In this document: positions 23,395 through 33,872 of the stretch, one piece after another
Numbering within the stretch: position 1 is the first letter of the stretch
Layout: every line of letters begins with the position of its first letter
NCBI RefSeq assembly: GCF_040712315.1
Contig: NC_134018.1
Coordinates: forward strand, 16,326,835-16,390,834
Length of the DNA: 64,000 nucleotides
Direction of reading: 5' to 3'
DNA from: Castanea sativa
Taxonomy: Eukaryota; Streptophyta; Magnoliopsida; Fagales; Fagaceae
Made by a program: the position numbers and the translations under genes
Notes under the pieces: generated by a model
What the model saw: the letters and a program-made list of their open reading frames with translations, nothing else
Told to the model about the DNA's origin: nothing
The model's database searches: none

Positions 23395-24413
23395 TGATAG
23401 GACATATGTGACTCATGTTAAGAACATATGTCATGTAGAATTGGCCAATCCTATGACAAAATGCACTTTACTTGTAATTGGGTAGATCTATGATGTGTTT
23501 AATACTTCAAGGAACAAGAGTTCAAGTTCAAGTTCAAGTATTGAAGCCATGCAAATTTGTCCAAGAAACAAGTGAAGGAGTGTTGGATTTTAAAGCTCGA
23601 CATCTATCTCGACAGCTAGCATCTATCGACGTTTAAAAGGCAAATTTAGCCCGATGCTCGACAACTGCTCGGTAGATAACTTATCTATCGAGATTTATGA
23701 AAATCAATTTTTCAGATCTGATTTTACTCCAATCCATCTATACATGTTTAGGCTTTCCTTTCTCACAGCCCTAAACATATATAAGGATTATTTTAAGGGC
23801 CGTAAAAGGTTGCGCAAGTGTGAGGCAAAGTTTTGTTCATGCAAATTGTGATTAGAGACAAAATTTGTCCTAGTTCATCTTTCTCTTGAAGAAGCTGCTG
23901 CATTTGTATGCCATAGGGTTTTGTAACTAAGGAGTTTCGTGATTTTCATCGTGTTGATGAACTGAAGAACTTTGCAGCCAACATCATTCTCAAGTTGGTG
24001 AGTAAGTCGCGTACTGGGATCCGCACATCGATTGGTTAGTTATGTATTTGGAGCCATGCATTGAAAATGAGAGATTGTCACTATAGAGTAAGTCTAATTG
24101 TGTATTGAGGTAAGGGTTCAACTGTAGGTTGGTATAACGTACTAGGATTCCTTTACTTGTAACCGCTTGTTGTGATAATAGTAGATTCTCAGGAGTGGTG
24201 ACCTTAAAATCACCCGGTGGGGTTTTTGCCTCGAAGGTTTTCTCCATTCGTAAACAAATCACCGTGTCTACTTTATTTTCCGCTGCATATTAACTTAGTT
24301 GGCGATTTGTTTGTGCTGCCACACATTTTTGTATGTTAATTGGATTAATTAATTAACTTGGCTAATTAATTGGTTAATTCATCACAAGGGGTCAATATAT
24401 TCTTGACCTATCA
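23395..24413 (+). mobile_element. solo LTR (1019 bp), diverged relative of the small gag-only family
   Basis: Ends are TGATAGG and CCTATCA. Flanks are TTGAC (23390-23394) and TAGAC (24414-24418). The array copies at 5605 and 35558 keep the empty site ATAATAGACA, which shows that TAGAC was duplicated. It carries CTCGAC/CTATCGAG words near 23605-23700, then a TATATAAG box near 23778. Confidence 0.85.
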
Positions 24414-24472
24414 TAGACAATACATGTGTGCAAGGCACTTACTACTCTCACTTATGGAAAAGAAAGATGATT

Positions 24473-24694
24473 TTAATGGTCATGTTTAACATGGCTTGCT
24501 CCGCCCCGTGATGGACTAGAAGTCAAGACTCCAATGTCCTTTAAAACACCAGGTAAGGGCAATTTTTTGTGACTTTTGTCCATGGATAGTTCATTCTCTT
24601 TCTCCAACATGAATGGCTTTCCAGCTTCTGGAGTGGCCGCAATGCACATTAATATCATAATTGTGCAGAAAACTTTTGTCTGAAGGTAAGCCAT
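24473..24694 (-). CDS. PIP-like secreted peptide precursor, copy 2 (motif decayed)
   Basis: An open 73-aa frame aligned end to end with copy 1. It has the same signal peptide region (MILMCIAATPEA) and the same C-terminal HDH. The motif at residues 59-68 reads SSPSRGGASH, so two conserved glycines of SGPSxxGxGH are lost. The precursor could still be made and secreted, but the mature peptide is probably inactive or altered. TATAAATA (minus strand, 24784-24791) lies about 90 bp before the ATG, undisturbed by the MITE found in copy 1. A retrotransposon is inserted about 200 bp upstream, at 24897. Confidence 0.5.
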   Translation of the reverse strand: MAYLQTKVFCTIMILMCIAATPEAGKPFMLEKENELSMDKSHKKLPLPGVLKDIGVLTSSPSRGGASHVKHDH

Positions 24695-24783
24695 GTCAAA
24701 TGGTGCTATGAATTGTTAAGTAAACAAGACAACTCTTTTGGTGATAGACTGATAGTTGAATAAATGACACTCTCTCAATTAGG

Positions 24784-24791
24784 TATTTATA
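24784..24791 (-). promoter_or_regulatory. TATA box of PIP-like copy 2
   Basis: TATAAATA on the minus strand, about 90 bp before the ATG. It is conserved at 35966-35973 for copy 3. Confidence 0.55.
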
Positions 24792-25059
24792 GGGATAGTT
24801 GCATAAACGACACTCTCATTTATAGGGCTTGCATTAAATGTTCTATGGAGTAATGTCCAAAGTTCATTTAGCAAAAAAATCTGACAAGATCCATTCTATA
24901 AAGTTGTGATTTACAACTGTTTTGTGTTGGCTTTAATTCCACGCCAAATTTGATTGTATTTTTATTCAATCTTTTGTACCCTGTACTTTATGTAGGATTT
25001 TATTGTAAGGGTTGTGTGATAGAGAGAGAGAGTGTGAAGACTCAAGCATTTGAAGACAG

Positions 25060-25215
25060 AATAGTTTTCAGGGGTAGCTCGCAACTAAGCATCCCGCGAA
25101 GTGATGCATGTGCCTTACACATGACTGGAATGCGAAGAGTCATGACAGATGGTGACATCTGGTTTTCGCGAGTGTCTCGCGAGTAAGGCATTCTCACAAG
25201 ATACCCGCGAAACAG
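25060..25215 (+). promoter_or_regulatory. TCGCGA-type word cluster upstream of LTR TATA
   Basis: TTCGCGAG, CTCGCGAG, CCCGCGAA and CTCGCAAC words occur over about 150 bp, ending 50 bp before the TATA box. The equivalent block exists in the 3' LTR (32970-33115), in both LTRs of the copy at 55125-62971, and in the related LTRs at 14402 and 31521. Confidence 0.6.
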
Positions 25216-25264
25216 TCTATTTTACTATTTTGTCCTATCTGCTCCACTACATCCTCATACACAC

Positions 25265-25272
25265 TATATATA
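25265..25272 (+). promoter_or_regulatory. LTR TATA box
   Basis: TATATATA in CACTATATATATCATC. The 3' LTR keeps CACTATATATACCATC. Confidence 0.6.
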
Positions 25273-25970
25273 TCATCATTACCCACATATTGAGTAGAGA
25301 GATTTTTAGAAGAGACAACCCTAGCCTCAAACCCTTGAGAGTGTGAGATTGTCATACCCACAGTTCTACACACCATCCATTGTGGTTTTCCTCTACTCCT
25401 ACCTCTCCATTTCTAAATCCTTGAGAGGTTGATAGCCCAAACACTTACCACACCCATATTGAGTGTTCAGTGAGTTTTTGGTGCTGTTGGGAAGCATTGG
25501 AAGAAGCCAAGTTTTGGCGAATGTAATCAGGCGCATTGCGGGATTCGAAAAGCTAGACAAGACACGGTTCTAAGAAGCCTTGTTGGAGTAGGAGCTTGGA
25601 GGGCTTAGGTGCATTAGGTAGACTAGGCTTGGATGGTATTTTGCTATTCGTGTATCCCAACTTATTGTCTAGTGGATCGATTTACCGCTTGGAGGGCAGC
25701 GGAGAGGTTTTTCGTCGAGTTCTTCAGTTTCCTTTTCGATAACACATCGGCGTGTTATCTTTTGTTTGCATCTCTCTTTCCTACTCTTTTAGCTTTCATT
25801 TTACTGCTGTGTTTTATTGAATTTGGCTTAGAATAGTTGTATTATTTGTTCACTCGAATTTACTTTATTCCGCACTTAGTTTAAGTTAGAGTAAAATCAA
25901 CCGAGCCGTAATCTTTTACTTTAAGGTCTAAACAGCTCTTGTGTTTTTAACACAAATCCGAGCTTTCAAT

Positions 25971-25982
25971 TGGTATCAGAGT
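25971..25982 (+). other. primer binding site, initiator tRNA-Met
   Basis: TGGTATCAGAGT, 11 of 12 bases complementary to the plant initiator tRNA-Met end, two bases after the LTR. Confidence 0.85.
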
Positions 25983-26017
25983 GGGTGCACTTGTTGTGGT
26001 TTCATTACCTTTTTGTG

Positions 26018-27955
26018 ATGGATCGGTCACAATCTCTCAATGCTCCACCATTCTTTGATGGGAGCAACTATGCTTTTTGGAAAGTTCGTAAGAGGGCATT
26101 TCTTTGTTCTATAGATGAGTCCGTATGGGATTCTGTTGAGAATGGGTATGTTAGACCCACAACAGCCAAGTCTGAATGGGACAAGGTTGCACTTGCGTTG
26201 GAAAATGCCAATAGCAAAGCAATTAACACTATATTTTGTGGTGTGTCCACCGATGAATTTCACGGGATATCGCATGTGAAGACCGCTAAGGAAGCTTGTA
26301 CAAGTCTTGAGACTACCTACGAAGGTACCAAGAAGGTCAAGGACACAAAACTTCAAATGCTTACCACTCAATTCGAAGAGCTTAAGATGAGTGACGAAGA
26401 GTCATTTGATTCATTTAATTCATTCTATGGGAAGCTCAACAAAATCTTGATTGCCAAGCTTAATCTCGGTGAAAAGATTGAGGATGCTAAGGTGGTGAGA
26501 AAGATCTTGAGGTCCTTACCAGAGAGTTATTGTGCGAAGGTTACTGCTATAGAAGAAAGTAAAGATTTGGATGAGATTAAGATTCAAGAGCTAATTGGAT
26601 CTCTCCAAACATATGAACTTGGACTGCCTTCTAACAAGCCAAGCAAATCACTTGCACTCAAAACCATCAATGAAAGGATGTATGACTCTTTCAAAGAAGA
26701 TGATGTGGAGAAAGAAGTAGCATTCCTTGCAAAGAACTTCCGAAAATTTCTGAAGATGAAGAACAGTGGGAAGTCCTTTAGCAAAGGAAAGTTCTCATCA
26801 TCCAAAGGTGGTAGAAAGGAGTTCAAGAAGAAAGATGGGAAGGACTCTCAATCCCCCCAAGGAGTTGTGTGCTTTGAATGCAACGACCATGGACACATCA
26901 AGAAAGAATGTCCCAACTACTTGAGAGGGAAGGGTAAGGTGTTTGCCGTTACTTTTAGCGACTCCGAAAGCTCAAATTCAGACACAAAAGAAGAGTGTGA
27001 CAGTGACGGGAATTATAAGGCTTTCATGACAATTACCTCCATTGAATCTAGAGATGATTTGAGCAATTTGGTAAATGAACTTGGTGAGCATTCCGAGGGT
27101 GAGGAAGTTGAAGAGTTGGAAGATGAAGATGTATGCCAAAATGTAGGAGAGAGCAACCTTCAAGAAGCATATGATTCTTTGCAAGAAGACTGTGGAAAAT
27201 ATGCCAAGGTTGCAAACCATGCTATGAGAAAGATGAAGAAGATTGAAGAAGAGCATAAGTGTACTCTTGTGCAACTTAAAGAGGCAAAATGTGAAGTAGA
27301 AGGACTCAAGGGAGAGCTAGTTGAAGCTTACTCTAAGATCAAGATTCTAGAGCTTGAAATAATCCAAGCTAATGTCAAGGTTGAGCATATCTCCACCAAG
27401 AAACTTGACAATGTGTTGTCCTCACAAAAATCTTCACATGACAAGACCGATTTAGGTTATACCGGAGAAGGAAGCTCTAGCAGCAAACTGAAGAAGGAAG
27501 TAAGGTTCGTATCAGCCAAGAGTGTTGAAAAACTTAAAGAAGTGATGCTTGAGACTGAGACCCCTACTGTTGAGAAAAGAACCATTAGTGAAAGACCAAA
27601 AGATAAAGGAAAGTCATTACCCAAAAATCAGAAGAGGCCTCAAGTGAAGCATGTCTGTCATCATTGTAGCGTTCAAGGGCACACAAGACCCAACTGTTTC
27701 AAGCTTCATGCACTCAAGAAAGCTGATTCCATGCGTGGCCAAGAAAGTTCAAAGAAGAAACCAAAGGGAACTCAATCTAAGGAAGAAAATGAAGGACATC
27801 TCATTGGAGACATCATGGAAATGCTGAAGAACATCTCTCTATACCTTGATAGCTTCACTCCGAGTTTAGAAAGCTATGTTGGTCGTGCACCTCCATCCAA
27901 GGCTCTCACCCAAAACACTCGAAAAGTGTGGGTGAAGAAGGGTACCCATGCATGA
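26018..27955 (+). CDS. gag: copia-type Gag protein with two zinc knuckles
   Basis: An uninterrupted frame of 645 codons. I chose the second Met (MDRSQSLNAPPFFDG), which matches the start in the other copies; an in-frame Met 16 codons earlier overlaps the primer site region. The N-terminus (about 8-45) resembles the DUF4219 segment (FFDGSNYAFWKV), and residues about 60-200 resemble the UBN2 Gag domain. A first zinc knuckle CFECNDHGHIKKEC starts at residue 285. A long acidic and Lys/Glu-rich coiled-coil-like region follows, then a second knuckle CHHCSVQGHTRPNC near residue 547. It should form the cytoplasmic virus-like particle and package element RNA. The frame ends with a stop and is not fused to pol. 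It is the only intact gag in the window. Confidence 0.9.
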   Translation: MDRSQSLNAPPFFDGSNYAFWKVRKRAFLCSIDESVWDSVENGYVRPTTAKSEWDKVALALENANSKAINTIFCGVSTDEFHGISHVKTAKEACTSLETTYEGTKKVKDTKLQMLTTQFEELKMSDEESFDSFNSFYGKLNKILIAKLNLGEKIEDAKVVRKILRSLPESYCAKVTAIEESKDLDEIKIQELIGSLQTYELGLPSNKPSKSLALKTINERMYDSFKEDDVEKEVAFLAKNFRKFLKMKNSGKSFSKGKFSSSKGGRKEFKKKDGKDSQSPQGVVCFECNDHGHIKKECPNYLRGKGKVFAVTFSDSESSNSDTKEECDSDGNYKAFMTITSIESRDDLSNLVNELGEHSEGEEVEELEDEDVCQNVGESNLQEAYDSLQEDCGKYAKVANHAMRKMKKIEEEHKCTLVQLKEAKCEVEGLKGELVEAYSKIKILELEIIQANVKVEHISTKKLDNVLSSQKSSHDKTDLGYTGEGSSSSKLKKEVRFVSAKSVEKLKEVMLETETPTVEKRTISERPKDKGKSLPKNQKRPQVKHVCHHCSVQGHTRPNCFKLHALKKADSMRGQESSKKKPKGTQSKEENEGHLIGDIMEMLKNISLYLDSFTPSLESYVGRAPPSKALTQNTRKVWVKKGTHA

Positions 27956-29045
27956 TTATTTCCTATGTCCATGTTTTAATTCTTTCAATGTTTAGGGTTA
28001 TAGGTTCATGTATCATGTCATGCAAAATTTTCTTGTGTCATTGTTTCCGATTCATAGCATGTTTCTTTTGCTAGCTGTTTTTTTTTTTTTTTTTGCTTTT
28101 GTTGATCTTACTTTTCTTGCTATGTTTTTGAGTGTGTTGAAAAATTCAAAAACTCATAAAAATTGTAAAATCTTCAAAAATTTTGATCGCTTGTGTTGTG
28201 TATATCACATGTGAGTTTGGCCTAGTACTTTCGTACTAATGGCGTAGTGCATTTACGAGCTTAGCTTATTTTGAATGCACATCTATCTTTGTGGGACAAA
28301 TCTTAAAATCTATGTGTGATTGTTGTAAATCGATCTTCAAGCTTGTAATGAATGATTAGTCAATAGTTTTGTTGGTCTTGATACATGCATAAACTTGTGC
28401 CTATATCTTTTCCCACGTTTTTATGTTTTTGCTTAAAGAGCTCATCAAATGTCAAATCTCGAAAAGAGATATTGAGTTGCAAAAGCCGTCGCACATACTA
28501 GTATTTGACTAGAAAAAAGGGAAAGCGACTTGTATTGAAATGTATGATGCCTCAAAAAGCCAAAGGCTTACTCACAAAGTTGAAATATCAAAAGTTCGGC
28601 ATCGATCTCAAAATGAGATGTACTTTGTTCAAAAAATGATCATATGTTATGTTTTGTAAAGAAGCCAAATGAAAAGTTTCAAAGTTTTGTAATAATTCTT
28701 GTGGGAGATCATATATGTTCATTTCTATTATTGAGATAGTCCACTCGACTTAGTACTAGTTGTGTATGACTTGATTGAATTGATCATTGAAGCTTCACTC
28801 TAAACTAAAGACTATTCCACATTTGATACTGACACACAACACACAAGACTTTGTTCAATGAATGCTTATTTCATTTGTGTGATTGTATATGATCAAATGT
28901 GATGTGCATACTCAATTGCTTGTCGATCAAACCCAAAAAGATTTTTGAGTATTTTATATGTTTTTTAAAGTATTTTTATACTTTCATGTTTTAAGTTTTT
29001 GCTCAAAATGCATTTTTGTGTTTTTATTAAAAAACTGATTCAGAG
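27956..29045 (+). other. non-coding interior between gag and the internal promoter block
   Basis: No pol motifs and no long frame. The same sequence, in minus orientation, fills 58900-59930 of the second copy. Confidence 0.6.
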
Positions 29046-29049
29046 GCAT

Positions 29050-29350
29050 TTTCGCGAGTAGCTCACGACTTAGAGCTTCCCACGAAAAGTGTTTAAGGGA
29101 AATTAAAAAGCCATTTTTTCATCTAGAGAGTCTCGCTACTGCCTCGTGAGTATTTCGCAACTAAACTCTACTCGCGAAATGTTTTTAAGCAAAAACTGGA
29201 AAATTTTCAAATTCATACAGAGACTTTCGCGACTGCCTCGCGACTGTGTCACTACTAAAAGCTTCTCACGAAAGCTTCTATGTGTCTTGCGACTACTTTC
29301 GTGATTGTCTAACCCACGAAAAACGCGTGTTTTTAGTTTTATAGGGTTGA
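29050..29350 (+). promoter_or_regulatory. internal TCGCGA block and TATA-like box before ORF2
   Basis: From 29052 to about 29330 there are repeated TTCGCGAG, CTCGCGAC and CTCGCGAA words and many one-base variants (CACGA, CGTGA). They are followed by TTTTATAGGG (about 29336-29345) and a CT-rich leader. The order (word cluster, TATA-like box, transcript-like leader) copies the LTR promoter. Many variants are C-to-T or G-to-A at CpG, consistent with methylation decay. Confidence 0.5.
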
Positions 29351-29362
29351 TGTGACTAAGTT

Positions 29363-30163
29363 TTGAAACACTCTATTTCCCTCTCACCTTGCCTCTCTCG
29401 AACCCCTTTGAACCTAAATTTTATTTTCTCTCAAAACTCCATCATTTTCAAGTTTGTTTTCTGCAAAATCAACTTCAAGTTATGTTTTCTAAAACTTTCT
29501 TTTCATGTTTGTCTTAGATTATGCAGAAAGTTTCCTAGGGTTATACATTTTGGGGATTTTCGAAACAAGGGTTGGGTTCATGTTTTTTAAGCAAAATGTT
29601 TTCAAAATTTTAATTGGGCTGAGTCCCATTTGCTGTGTTTGTATCTGTGTTGGCCCCTTGTGGCATTCTAAACATGTATTTAGGCATTTTCACATGTATT
29701 CATGCATTTCTCATGGTTATTGTTCATTGTTGCATGCTAAGTGTTTGACGGAATGTCCTAGTGACATCCTTGTGTTGATTTGGACTCAATTGAGTTCCAA
29801 TGCTTGGGTTTACTATTGATTAAACATGTTTAACATGTTTTGGTCAATGGGTGTGTGTTTTACACATTATGCCCTTTTTTGTGCCTCACAATGCCATGCC
29901 ATGCATCACCTAGGCACACACTATGCATCACCTGCTGCACACACACGCATCTGCACATGCACACACATGCACAATCACTTATTTTCATGCATTGTGTTTA
30001 GTTTTACATGTTTCAACACTTATAACATGTTATTTTGAGTTTGTTATACTCTATTTTAAGCTGTTTTTACTTCTGTTTTGGACTAATTTGAATCTAATCA
30101 ATTTTTGTGGTTTGTTTTATGTTGCTGTTTTTTTTTTTTTTTTGCTTTATGTCTATTGTGCAG
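29363..30163 (+). other. ORF2 leader with an intron ending at the ATG
   Basis: A CT-rich leader runs to CTTCAAG at 29479, where the second copy has a perfect donor (AAG/GTATGT). Here the donor GT has become TT. The 3' end is a long T run, then TGTGCAG, directly abutting the ATG at 30164. Copy 2 has the same layout with TTTTACAG. Confidence 0.5.
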
Positions 30164-30966
30164 ATGTCTCCCACCAAGCATGCTGCTAAGAAACCAACCT
30201 CCAAGCGTGCTCGCATGGAACTTCAAGTCTATTGAGGCAGACTTGAAGTACATTGACTGCTACAAAGGAGGAATCATTATCATGGAAAGGGTTGTGAAGT
30301 TGGAGACCCTTGAAGACACATTCATTCCAGATGTATTCAAGGACAGGACATGGACAAAACTCCTAAATCCAGTTGAAGTAGTATATTCGGAAATTATCAA
30401 AGAGTTTTTCTCCAATGCTAGTGCTGAAGGGGATAGTATAAACTGCTGGGTAAGACACAAAGAGTTTGTCATCACTAGGGACATCATTCAGGATTTCTTA
30501 GAGGTTCGTCCTCCCTCTCAACCAATCATGATGCAATATGACGAAAGATTGGAATCTATTGAGGAGATGGTGAGGATACTTGGTGGTACTTCTAAGAAAA
30601 CCTCCATGAACACAATCCAATTCAGTCCAGAAATGAGAACCCTTGGTCACGTGATGATCAACAACTTCTCAAATTCCAAGGGCTGTTGTTCAAGAAGAAG
30701 GTGGAGATACAGAGGATGATATTGATTGCTTCACTTCTGCCCCAGAGACTTCAGCACAACCATCCTCTTCAGCACCTACACGAGGATTCGATCATCTTGA
30801 TCACCTTCTTACAACGGTAGATAAGATTTATGGCATGCTCGAGTCTCATGTGCAACACACCGCGGATCAATTTGCTTACATCCAGGGTCAAATCACTACC
30901 TTATCATCACAGATCAAGGATATGTCAATGGCTCATGGATCCGACTTCGAATCCAATCAATTCTAG
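30164..30966 (+). pseudogene. ORF2 of the retrotransposon, copy 1 (deleted and frameshifted)
   Basis: It begins MSPTKHAAKKPTS right after a splice acceptor. A short deletion after codon 17 shifts the frame. The conserved core then runs open (MERVVKLETLEDTF..., VVYSEIIKEFF, DSINCWVRHKEFVITRD) until about 30666, where roughly 330 bp present in copy 2 are missing. The C-terminal 80 codons follow in another frame, with a heptad-like stretch ending FESNQF and a stop at 30964. The core resembles the domain annotated as 'putative plant transposon protein' in many eudicot proteomes. No signal peptide or membrane segment is seen, so it is not an Env protein. Its role is unknown. Confidence 0.65.
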
Positions 30967-31520
30967 CTTCTTTGGCCATTCTGGTCAAAAAGGGGGAGAA
31001 AATTTTGAGGGGGAGTAGCTCATTTTGAGGGGGAGCATAGCGGAGCATAGTGTAGCACATGCACCTCATAGACTTTTGGTTAATTTTTGATGTTTTAGTT
31101 GTTTACTTTCTTTTGCCTAGTCTAGAACTCTTTTATTTACATTGCTTTCTTTTAAAGCTTTAAGTACTTTGATTTAAATTCAGTTTAATATTCAGTACTT
31201 TGTGTTTAGCTCTTTGCTTTGCAGCATTTTTTTGTACTTATAATTTATCTTGAGTACTACACTCTTGTGCCCTTTGTTGGATCTTGTATCCATAATGCGA
31301 ATACTTTGGTATTTTGCATTGGGTGAGTGTTTTGGACATACAATTGATTCTTGCTTTGCACTTAATTGCATTGTGTGTCTGGATGATCATTTACTAGTTA
31401 AATGATTATTGTAGTCTTTCTGTAATGACTGTTCTTGTATGATCAAGTTATGCTTCATTGTTTATATCTTGATGTTTATCTTGATCGCATTATACTTGCT
31501 CCTATACTTACCCTGTGTTC
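30967..31520 (+). other. 3' interior of the retrotransposon
   Basis: G-rich words (AAAAAGGGGGAG, TTTGAGGGGGAG) directly after ORF2, then AT-rich non-coding sequence matching 56200-56720 of the second copy. Confidence 0.5.
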
Positions 31521-32609
31521 TGAAAGTTCAAAAAGCGTGTAAAACACATTTGAACGTTTAGACCCCCAAATAACAAATTACCAATTCAAGCTTATAGACA
31601 AACAATGTACGTGCAGAAAATGTAAATAAGCTAAAACATAATTGATAACATAATCTAAACCAAATAAAAATCACATCCACAACAGAAATTAAATGGCAAA
31701 GATTAAGGGAAGAGAGATGCAAACGCAAGGACAACACAGCGATGTGTTATTGAAGAGGAAACCGAAGCCCTCGGCGTAAAACCTCTCCGCCGCCCTCCAA
31801 GTGGTCAATAATCCACTAAAGAATGTAGTTGGGATACATGGACAACAAAAAACCCTCCAAGCCTAATCTACCCAGTGTACCTAAGCCCTCCAAGCTCCTA
31901 CTCCAACAAGGTTGTGCCAAACCTATTTCTTCTTTAGCTTACCAGATTCCACTATAGCCCATAACATCAACCAATATGAAATTGGTCCCTTCCTAACTGC
32001 TTCCCAAAGCACCAAACAGCCTTCTCACAAATATGGGTATGGTGAGAAAAGGTTTTGGTAATGGACCTCTCAAGGATGTGACAATGGAGAGGAAGAGAGT
32101 AGAGGAATTTGAAGAGTCTCTATGTGAAGATTGTGGATGAGTCAATCATGTTTTTCTCTAAGGTTTCTCTCTCAAAATTCTCTCTAGAAGCTCTCTACAT
32201 TTCATGGGTATAAGGGGTATTTATACTGAGGTGAGAAAGGAATGTGAAGAGTCAGATTTTTCCAAACAGGGCTAGCTGGCGGCTTGGCCTCGCGACTTGA
32301 CTGAGTCGCGAGTTCAAGCCGCGAGCAAACAGAATGGCCAGACTGAAATTTTTGTCCTGTAGCGCTCCAGCTGACGTGACTGTTCAACTTCTCTGCATGC
32401 TTCACTCGTGTGCATCATCTAGCGACTTGCAAGCCGCGAGCCACCCGCGAGTCCCTGCTTCACTGCACATTCTTGAGCATTTCTTCACATTCTCTCACAC
32501 ACTACCCTTACATAAATCCCACCTAAATACAGTGTTTCTAAGTGCTGAATTACAAGCAAATTGGCACGAAATAAAGCCAACACAATGGTTGATAAATTTC
32601 AACCTTACA
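31521..32609 (-). mobile_element. solo LTR (1089 bp) nested in the retrotransposon
   Basis: On its own strand it runs from TGTAAGGTTG to GAACTTTCA. Flanks are TGTTC (31516-31520) and TATTC (32610-32614); the undisturbed sequence in the second copy (near 56190) confirms the target. It is a diverged cousin of the host element's own LTR, with TATAAATA on the minus strand at about 32217-32224 and TCGCGAG words at 32276-32450. Confidence 0.85.
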
Positions 32610-32786
32610 TATTCAAATTGTCATGAGCTTAATGAAAGTTTTGTTTGTGTGCAAGTGTTTCAGGATATAAGTGTATTCATGCATGTGCTTCACAGCTTCT
32701 AGATTAGGTGTGAGTGAGTTTTGCCACTGTTCCCAAACTCACGTTTAAGTCTAGAGTCTATTATAGGGTGTTTTGTCATGGAATAG

Positions 32787-32800
32787 CCAAAGAGGGAGAT
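32787..32800 (+). other. polypurine tract
   Basis: CCAAAGAGGGAGAT directly before the 3' LTR. Copy 2 has CCAAAGGGGGAGAT. Confidence 0.8.
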
Positions 32801-33872
32801 TGGAAAGTCGTGATTTACAACTATTTTGTGCTGGCTTTAATTCCGTGCCAAATTTGATTGTATTTTTATTCAATCTTTTGTACCCTATACTTTATGTGAG
32901 ATTTTATCATAACGGTTGTGTGATAGAGAGAGAGTGTGTGAAGACTCAAGTATTTGAAGACAGAAGAGTTTTCGCGAGTAGCTCGCGACTAAGCATCCTG
33001 CGAAGTGATGCATGTGTCTTGCACATAACTGGAATGCGAAGAGTCATGCCAGATGGTGACAGCTAGTTTTTGCGAGTGTCTCGCAGGTAAGGCCTTCCCG
33101 CGAGATACCCCTGAAACAGCCTGTTTTGCTATTTTGTCCTATCTGCTTCACTACATCTTCATACACACTATATATACCATCATTACTCACATATTGAGTA
33201 GAGAGCTTTTCGGAAGAGAAAACCCTAGCCTCAAACCCTTGAGAGTGTAAGATTGTCATACCCACAATTCTACACACCATCCATTGTGGTTTTCCTCTAC
33301 TCCTACCTCTCCATTTCTAAATCCTTGAGAGGTTGATAGCCTAAACACTTACCACACCCATATTGAGTATTCAGTGAGTTTTTGGTGCTGCTGGGAAGCA
33401 TTCGAAGAAGCCAAGCTTTGGCGGATGCAATCGGGCGCATTGCGGGATCCAGAAAACTAGACAAGACACAATTTTGAGAAGCCTTGTTGTAGTAGAAGCT
33501 TGGAGGGCTTAGGTGCATTGGGTAGACTAGGCTTGGAGGGTATTTTGCTATTCGTGTATCCCAACTTATTGTCTAGTGGATCGCTTTACCGCTTGGAGGG
33601 CGGCGGACAGGTTTTTCGCTGAGTTCTTCGATTTCTTCTTTGATAACACATCGGCGTGTTATCTTGTGTTTGCATCTCTCTTTCCTACTCTTTTAGCTTT
33701 CATTTTACTATTGTGTTTTATTAAATATGGCTTAGAGTAGTTGTATTGTTTGTTCGATCGCATTTACTCTATTTCGCACTTAGTTTAAGCTAAAGTAAAA
33801 TCAACCGAGTCATAATTTTTTAATTTGGGGTCTAAACAGCTCTTGTGTTTTTAACACAAATCTGAGCTTTCA
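32801..33872 (+). repeat. 3' LTR (1072 bp)
   Basis: It starts TGGAAAGTCG and ends GAGCTTTCA, with the same length as the 5' LTR. The CATTC duplication follows. Confidence 0.9.

Larger units (their letters stand above)
24897..25968 (+). repeat. 5' LTR (1072 bp)
   Basis: It starts TATAAAGTTGTG where the 3' LTR has TGGAAAGTCGTG, so the terminal TG has mutated. It ends GAGCTTTCA. It has TCGCGA-type words at 25060-25215, a TATATATA box at 25265-25272 and a palindromic AAAACACAAG-type end shared with the 3' LTR. Confidence 0.9.
24897..33872 (+). mobile_element. complete gag-plus-ORF2 LTR retrotransposon (copy 1), no pol
   Basis: Two LTRs of 1072 bp each are flanked by perfect 5-bp duplications CATTC (24892-24896 and 33873-33877). 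Inside, in order, are an initiator-Met primer site, a 645-aa copia-type Gag, about 1.1 kb of non-coding sequence, a TCGCGA-rich block, a leader with an intron, ORF2, a G-rich stretch (GGGGGAG), a nested solo LTR and a polypurine tract. No protease, integrase, RT or RNase H motif is present. This is the arrangement of non-autonomous TR-GAG-type elements, with an added gene. It split array unit 2 of the PIP-like genes. Confidence 0.9.

Noticed and set aside
26027..27274. Minus-strand open frames inside 26027-27274
   Set aside because: Shadows of the intact Gag frame on the other strand.
30164..30966. ORF2 as a retroviral-type envelope gene
   Set aside because: It sits in the env position but has no signal peptide, transmembrane segment or glycoprotein features.
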